DNA from: Hofstenia miamia | Taxonomy: Eukaryota; Xenacoelomorpha; Acoela; Hofsteniidae | Length of the DNA: 24,195 bases | Assembly: GCA_900660155.1 (NCBI GenBank) | Contig: CABFPE010000910.1 | Coordinates: 189,498-213,692, forward strand | Direction: 5' to 3' | Part shown: in pieces, positions 18,998 through 24,195 of the stretch | Layout: each line of letters opens with the position of its first letter | Numbering within the stretch: position 1 is the first letter of the stretch | The notes under the pieces: model-generated | The model's input: only the letters and a program-made list of their open reading frames with translations | What the model was told of the DNA's origin: nothing | The model's database searches: none | Program-made: the position numbers and the translations under genes

Positions 18998-21379
18998 AAA
19001 CGTATGGACTTATGGAACAGACTGTAGATCAACTATCAAGACGCAGATACTTAAAATATCACTCTCGTGTTTCATATGAATTTGCTTTCTATTTGAAGTA
19101 AGTATTGATGAAAAGTTTAAGTTAAACCAAAAGTGAGAATAATGTTTCTAAAAGTAAAAATTTATTGAGAAAATATTAGCAATTTAATGTTACTCAGGTC
19201 ATTATTTCAATTTTTTGTTAAACATTTGGGATATGTTTGGTAAATTTTTGGAGTATGAAGTCTTATGCAAAATTTTGCAAATCTGTGGAAAGTTCTCTAA
19301 AGTTGATGAATAAATTTTCCAGATTATTATCTGCTTTTAAGCACCACACTCACTGCAGGAGCATACAATGTTTATTTTGTATGCTTGTTATAACGTCAAT
19401 TGAAGCAGAGCCAGTGCCATTTTAATTCTTCAAATTCTTAACTATGGAAGCAGCAAGCATTTAATTTCAGAATATTTTTGAATTCTTGAATTATTGGGAA
19501 ATGTTCTAATTCTTTGAAATTTTTAAATTTATTTGTTTCAGATATATAGACTTAAAACCAAGCATTCAATGTCACATAATAATTTTACTAAGCACTATCT
19601 AATCAAAATTCCATTATTATTTTATATCTATTCTGATTGTCTAAAAATTATTTAAAGTTTTTACTTGAAAATAATTGTTATTTATTGAAATATTTTTTTT
19701 CAATCATGGATATCAATTTTAAATAAATTTAGTAGGTGGTGTGCTCAAGGACGGCATTTCAAAAGAAAACGCCTATGCAACTACAACAGGTATCGTAATT
19801 GTTTTCAAAAACTTAATTTTAGTTTAAATTTGCATAAAATTTAATCTTTTTAGTTCTATCAATATTAACAAATTTTGAAATATATAAACTAATTCACAGT
19901 ACAAAGTTGCAAGAATTAATCTGAGATTTCTAGTACATAATTTTTAAATGAAAAATCGAAATTAGCAATAATTAGTATTCACAAAATTCTTTCAATGTTA
20001 TTATATACGAAACTTATACTCAACATGCCCTAAATTAAAATGCATAAATTTCTAATATATAATTTATTAATATTCTGCGTGGTTATATATAATATGGCAT
20101 TGGTGAAAAATCAGCATGCATTTCTACTAATCTATCTTATTAATTCGTTGATGGACCAATGCTACAAATAATTAACTAACTCCTCCTGCTATTATAACCT
20201 ATCCCAATAAAAATTAAAAATAAACAGGAGATTATTTTAGGGAAAAGCGGCCAATCTTGGCCAACCTGATACAGATAACCTTTTAGAACAGTCGTATAAG
20301 ACTAGACTCCTAATTAGATTAAGAAGTATGAAGCCCTAACTCTTGGGTGCAAGTGGTGAACCTAAGTGCTAAGTAAAATAATCCAAGCTTGGTGCGTTTC
20401 TCATCTTGTGCAATATAGGTGAAATCAATAATAACGATTTTCATTATGAATGACAAGCAGTACAAAAGCCCCAGCAGTACACCTAACCTAGTTAAAGGGA
20501 CATGCCAGTCAATTCGTCCACCCTCTGGGTGCCCTTTAACAACGCAGTTAGAGAATTAGAAACACGTATTTTAATAAAAGTATAAGTCAAAGAAAATAAA
20601 AGAAAAACGAATTTACTGAGGATAACCTGAAGAAAAATAAATTACCAATACTCGGATATATATTCAAAAGTTAACCAGTATAAGTAAACAAATAATACCA
20701 TAGAAAATATAGGCAAACTGCTGGCAGGTACAAAATCGGCTTCTGCTACAATTTTACTGTGATTCAAAATTAGCAGAAATTTAAACTAAAATATAAATAG
20801 CACCACTTAATTTGGCCAAATTACATTTGAAATAAATTCATAAGATTAATATTGAAATTGCAATAACTGAAGTAATGAAAGTTCCACGAATTCATTATGC
20901 CACAATAATATTTCAAAATGCTATTAACATATTTTAAGAATATGCATGATTTCAATTATTTTTGTACTTAGAGTTTATTTTATATTTGAATAGGCTCTAG
21001 TATAACTGGGAATGTAATCACAAACTGACATGTTGCTATACTTTTCTCAAAAATTGGCAATTTCTCCTAAAAATTGTTAACTTTTTAGTGTACAGCTTCA
21101 ATAAAATAAAATATTTTTCATATTCATATGTTTTTCTGTTCTAAAATATTTTAAGATACAAATATTTTTAAATTTTTAATTTTTGCATACTTATGACATA
21201 TATGCAATTAATATTAAGTGATTATTATTGCTATTTTTCCATTACATTATTTATATATTATCACTCTTTTTGCATATTTAAGAAGTGCTAAGTGAATTTA
21301 TAATATTTATAATATTGTTTAGAATTATATTCTCAAAAACCTGGGATTAAAGAAGAAAACCCCTATGCAACTACAATTG
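17754..21379 (+). CDS. Type I Ig-like transmembrane receptor with tyrosine-motif tail (joined exons, 5' end missing)
   Basis: Exons 17754-18008, 18055-18315, 18357-18617, 18666-18776, 18816-18887, 19733-19789 and 21323-21379 all join in phase 1 with GT-AG introns and no stop. They give about 298 residues: three Ig-like domains, one membrane pass, and a cytoplasmic tail of about 65 residues. The tail holds TYTN, AYATT and PYATT sites spaced by one exon each. The extracellular part has many N-glycosylation sequons. The design is that of a cell-surface recognition receptor signalling through phosphotyrosine. The PYATT word also occurs in the CC0 region of Robo axon-guidance receptors (from memory). 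The leader exon is missing, and the terminal exon is uncertain (candidates at 22676 and 23356). It is probably a paralogue of the minus-strand modules, because D1 and D2 correspond. Confidence 0.75.
18055..18315 (+). CDS. Receptor exon 2 found: Ig-like D2
   Basis: An 87-codon phase-1 exon, acceptor TTTCTAG, donor T|GTAAGAAT. The junction reads VHYSPEIKF. Landmarks are EGNRMNLTCSV, RSNPAIANL, LSYELKAS and GEVNCKAENS, closing LVVY. They match the minus-strand D2 exons: a CS-x-x-x-S/A-NP pattern and CxAEN. Both cysteines are present. Two NLT sequons. The 46-nt intron before it and the 41-nt intron after it are among the shortest in the window. Confidence 0.85.
18357..18617 (+). CDS. Receptor exon 3 found: cysteine-free Ig/FN3-like D3
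   Basis: An 87-codon phase-1 exon, acceptor TGTTTAG, donor G|GTAGTA. Length and phase match the Ig exons, but there is no cysteine at all. Landmarks are SNYIVSLYKNE, EWNY, NITFSLPL and YEYVLVASNNF, a beta-strand pattern ending like an Ig F strand with Val in place of Cys. It carries at least five sequons (NST, NET, NYT, NIT, NFT), so it is probably a heavily glycosylated membrane-proximal stalk domain. It could be a fibronectin-III-like or a degenerate Ig fold. Confidence 0.8.
18666..18776 (+). CDS. Receptor exon 4 found: transmembrane segment
   Basis: A 37-codon phase-1 exon, acceptor CACTTAG, donor A|GTAAATTA. It reads a charged DKKEDAGF stretch, then about 22 hydrophobic residues with TFLLIIAIILIFGGLLFF, then Arg as stop-transfer. 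This fixes type I orientation: Ig domains outside, the following exons inside. Confidence 0.85.
18816..18887 (+). CDS. Receptor exon 5 found: cytoplasmic, ENTYTN motif
   Basis: A 24-codon phase-1 exon after a 39-nt intron, acceptor TTTTTAG, donor G|GTATTT. It reads S-YQFSKGDKEILV, then RDENTYTNAT. Y-T-N fits the pYxN consensus bound by Grb2-type SH2 domains. The following exon continues the frame as a Val codon. Because the 39-nt intron is also an open multiple of three, retaining it would insert 13 mostly hydrophobic residues without a stop. Confidence 0.75.
18888..19732. other. Intron between tail exons, with (TA)n and an unexplained open frame
   Basis: An 845-nt intron by the model. After the (TA)n tract, 18995-19097 reads ETYGLMEQTVDQLSRRRYLK and on to a consensus GTAAGT donor near 19099. 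No acceptor precedes it closely and its donor phase would be 2, not 1, so I do not include it in the receptor. Confidence 0.5.
18962..18994. repeat. (TA)n microsatellite in intron
   Basis: About 16 TA units just downstream of the first tail exon. Confidence 0.95.
19733..19789 (+). CDS. Receptor tail exon, ENAYATT motif
   Basis: Exactly 57 nt (19 codons), acceptor AATTTAG, donor G|GTATCG, phase 1. Reads V-GGVLKDGISKENAYATTT. The KENAYATT core matches the next tail exon, which is also 57 nt. It was found only by its motif, splice sites and phase, being too short for an ordinary open-frame scan. Duplicate-exon status makes a functional exon likely. Confidence 0.75.
19790..21322. other. Long intron with a GC-richer structured island
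   Basis: A 1533-nt intron by the model. Between about 20220 and 20560 the sequence is less AT-rich and contains an inverted repeat (see 20491-20540). No coding exon with tail-type motif was seen here. Confidence 0.5.
20484..20552. repeat. Perfect 9-base inverted repeat with outer arms, possible stem-loop
   Basis: GTTAAAGGG at 20491-20499 pairs with CCCTTTAAC at 20532-20540 across 32 bases. Outside it CTAAC and GTTAG can extend the stem after an internal loop. It sits in an island of unusual composition. It may be a transposon end or a structured RNA. No known RNA family is recognised. Confidence 0.45.
21323..21379 (+). CDS. Receptor tail exon, ENPYATT motif
   Basis: Exactly 57 nt, acceptor TTGTTTAG, donor G|GTATTTA, phase 1. 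Reads E-LYSQKPGIKEENPYATTI. It shares G-I-x-x-E-N-x-Y-A-T-T with the previous exon, so the two are duplicates. The NPYATT core contains an NPxY-free tyrosine site resembling the PYATT word of Robo CC0. It could be a phosphorylation site for an Abl-like kinase (inference). Confidence 0.75.
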
Positions 21380-23355
21380 GTATTTATTACATATTCAGTG
21401 TGCTATTTCTTTGAATATTCAAAATTATATTAACAAACACAAAATTGCAATTGATTTTAAGTCTAATTTTACCTGCAATTTATCCCAGCATTTCACATGA
21501 ATTCAATTAGTGATTTTTTTTCAATGAAATTTTCGAATAGTAAATAATATTTCATGATCTTTTTTAAAATTTATGCATTGCTTTTGGATAAAAATGTATA
21601 TTTTCAACAATTGCTTTAATGGTTTGAAAAAATGAAAATAAATAATTTTAAAATTGTATAAAATAATATAAGATGGCTTACAAAAATTATATTTAAGGTT
21701 GGAGAAATCCATTAATATTTTAGTAAATATACATAATTTTTTCAAGCACAATTTTTATCAATAAAACAATACTGTTTTCAAATTATTAAACTACTTTTAT
21801 CTTATCAGTCTACACCCCATTGAAATTAAGCTGAAAATATTCTAAGAAATTTATGGATATTACTTTGATTTGGATTTCAAGGATTTGGTAACATGTAATA
21901 AACCTTAAGAAAAATTTAAATATTTTCAATTTTCTTAAAAATTAATAAAAAATACATTTGCCAATCCAAGCTTATGCAGAGAATGGTCTACCCTTTTATT
22001 TATTTATCAGTTTTACAAATCATACATAATGGTGTATAGAGCTAGTGAAATAATCCAGTATTTGTAAACTAAGCATCTTTAAAATGTAAGTTACCATCTA
22101 AGAGCAGATATCATTGAAATTTCATCATCATTGAATAATTTATATATACAAAGAATTCTTGTATAACAATGTTGCAATGATAGTGGTGTTCATTATATAT
22201 ATTGTTAAAAATTTGAATTTTGATTGGACTTGAAAATATATTTAAAAATATTATATAAATGGAGTATTAACACAGTATTGAAAATTCTTAAATAGTGCCT
22301 TACATTTTTTTAAATGCTGCATAGAATATTCCTATATAATTCATAATACAAAATTCAATTAAATGTAAGAAGTATTTCTTTTCATTCCACACATTTGAAT
22401 TACATGGCATTTGTTTATGAACAATCTGAGTTAATTTTAATTTACATTTGTGAATATTTTTTAACTCATGTGAAATCTATTTCATGCATAAATACGTCTG
22501 CTTCAATTTAACAGTTTATCAGTAATGCATCAGTGAAATTTTGCATATTTCAATAATAAAATTTAAATTTTCAATTTTTAAGAAATAATGTTGTAAACTA
22601 ATATATAAGAAAATGCCATTTTCATGTTTAAACCCATCTATTATTTTTTTAATTATTAATTTAACATTTATTTAGATCTAAAAGAAAATTGTTCTATGCA
22701 AAAAGTAATGGAAGCTATAAACATTAAATATATTGTGGAATTTAATAATTGAGAATCCAAAATTAATTTTTCAGGTATGCTTATATTGAGCATGAATATT
22801 AGTAGTTGAACTGCTAAATTTTTTAATGCATTGAGAAATATTTCATAGGTTGCATTATCAAAAATCAACTATCTCACATTTTAAAACACTGAAATTTAAG
22901 TAAAACTCAAATTTTGTTTCAATTTCCAAATTTTAAATTTCCAAAATATTATCATAATTGCTGAAATTTTGTTACAATTTTTCATATCTAAGCTGTGAAA
23001 ATCATTTTAGTGAAATGACCATCTGTAAATATTTAGGTATATTTGTAATAGGTTGCAAATTTTACTTTTGTTTTGAACTAATTCAGACATTGACTTTATG
23101 CTTTCAATATCAATTCTGAATGAGAATATTTTGTTTTCAAACCCTCCGCATCAAATAACCTGATGAAAAGAGCATTTTAATATAGAAATAAAGATTCTTT
23201 TCATCGTCTGTCTATATATTCTTTAGTAATCGCTATCATTTCATTTTTATCAAATTTAATGATCTTAGAAATTCAGGAACAAACATTTTTTGAAAATAAC
23301 TGCTATTTTGGCATAATTAGCAAATTTTAATAATTAACATATCTACATTTTTCAG
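21380..23355. other. AT-rich 3' intronic DNA
   Basis: No Ig exon or further E-N-x-Y motif. Holds one candidate terminal exon (22676-22752). Short frames on the minus strand at 21521-21751 and 22668-22868 are low-complexity and unsupported. Confidence 0.45.
22676..22752 (+). CDS. Candidate terminal exon of the receptor (alternative 1)
   Basis: A pyrimidine-rich stretch and TTTATTTAG acceptor are followed in phase 1 by DLKENCSMQKVMEAINIK and a few more residues to TGA at 22750. Correct phase supports it. It lacks the tail motif, and the acceptor context is only moderate. Confidence 0.3.
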
Positions 23356-23384
23356 GAATCGATTATTGGAACCCCAAAATATGA
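23356..23384 (+). CDS. Candidate terminal exon of the receptor (alternative 2)
   Basis: A strong ATTTTTCAG acceptor is followed in phase 1 by GIDYWNPKI and TGA at 23382-23384. The acceptor is better than that of the candidate at 22676, and the short tyrosine-bearing end suits the tail. The two could be alternative ends. Confidence 0.35.
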
Positions 23385-24195
23385 TTCCACTTTTTTAATC
23401 TTAATTTATTTTACTATGTGCTAACTTTTTTGTGATTTTGTAAAATTTAAATGAAAAATTATGAATTCATTATATTCATTAAATTCCAATTTATATCCTT
23501 TCAAGTATATAAATCCCTACATCTAAATTTTATTTCAAAATGAAATTGGAGTTCAAAACATGAACAAATTTAAAATTCTGTAGTTTTGTATATACTATCA
23601 ATAATAAGTGTCTTAACCCTATATATATACCGGGCTTTTTTGGCTGGTGAAATACCAGGGGGATCCTGCCACCCTTCATAACTCCACTTCTACTAATCCA
23701 ATTTAAGTGAAACTTGGTCAATAGGTAGTCTTGCTTTGATTTGAAGGGAAAAAATCCGTAGATAGTAACAAGTGGCCACAATAGGTGGTTTTCCATGATG
23801 GTGCCTTAAAAAATCATGGTATTTGGAAATTTTCTATACACTCAAAAGTGGATTTTTTTTCCTGAAGTAGGAAAGATTTAATTTTGTTTGCTCTGAGAGT
23901 TCAAGGTAGAGCACAAGTACAATTGAACAATGGATTTAAACATGGTATACATCACGAGCAAATGAGACTCCTATAACTAGATTCTTAGGTTTTCTTATAA
24001 AGTCTGATGCATCCACTTAGAATAAACTATTATGTATTTGAATACAACAAATCATTCAAAACGAAAGAAAAAGTTTCTAAGTATCTCATTGAAAGGTGAA
24101 GCACTCATAAAAGGTGAAACATTTTTTATAAAAAACATGATTTTTTATTTAATATTGTTTTCTATTGTATTCCATTGTTTTCATTGTTCTATTAT
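23385..24195. other. 3' flank with an unidentified GC-richer repeat-like island
   Basis: About 23620-23800 differs in composition from its surroundings and contains GGGCTTTTTTGGCTGG and a small hairpin CTGGT-GAAAT-ACCAG. An 88-codon minus-strand frame covers it, but the sequence looks like an interspersed repeat rather than a host gene. No transposon domain recognised. Confidence 0.4.

Noticed and set aside
18919..19101. Extra cytoplasmic exon after the (TA)n tract
   Set aside because: A good donor exists, but its phase is 2 and no acceptor is close, so it does not fit the phase-1 gene.
1..24195. CRISPR arrays, tRNA, rRNA, bacterial operons
   Set aside because: No such repeats or folds were recognised. 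The split genes and transposon relics indicate an animal genome.

Overview
This is an AT-rich metazoan nuclear segment, probably from a non-vertebrate animal. It has split genes with canonical GT-AG introns, (TA)n microsatellites, LINE and DNA-transposon relics, and a scaffolding gap of exactly 1000 N. Introns between exons of one module are very short (39-48 nt). Flatworms such as planarians have both short introns and AT-rich genomes, but the sequence does not allow a firm taxonomic call.

The main content is a family of immunoglobulin-like (Ig) receptor genes in two opposed blocks. On the minus strand (1-9763) lie three exon pairs, each exon one Ig domain: 9763-9205, 8242-7678 and 5785-5226. 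The first 13 bases of the window are the 5' edge of a fourth module. Its flanking DNA is a diverged copy of 5774-6050, so the block grew by segmental duplication. On the plus strand (17754 onward) lies a nearly complete receptor: Ig-like D1, D2 and a cysteine-free D3, then a transmembrane exon, then three small cytoplasmic exons carrying a repeated E-N-x-Y-(A/T)-(T/N) tyrosine motif. Every exon starts and ends in phase 1, so each can be added, skipped or shuffled without breaking the frame. No signal-peptide exon could be identified for either block. No transmembrane or tail exon was found on the minus strand.

The rest is mostly intergenic or intronic AT-rich DNA. Recognisable relics are a DNA transposase fragment (3233-3796, P-element/THAP9-like by resemblance) and a frameshifted non-LTR retrotransposon on the minus strand (about 11390-13060) that has remains of endonuclease and reverse transcriptase. 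There are also (TA)n tracts, a 42-base-period tandem repeat near 16.0 kb, and several unexplained islands of higher GC (240-520, 1370-1530, 20.2-20.6 kb, 23.6-23.8 kb).

Reading (inference): this is part of a multigene, duplicating Ig-receptor cluster with tyrosine-based signalling tails. That architecture is typical of animal immune or self/non-self recognition receptors, but the sequence alone does not prove such a role.
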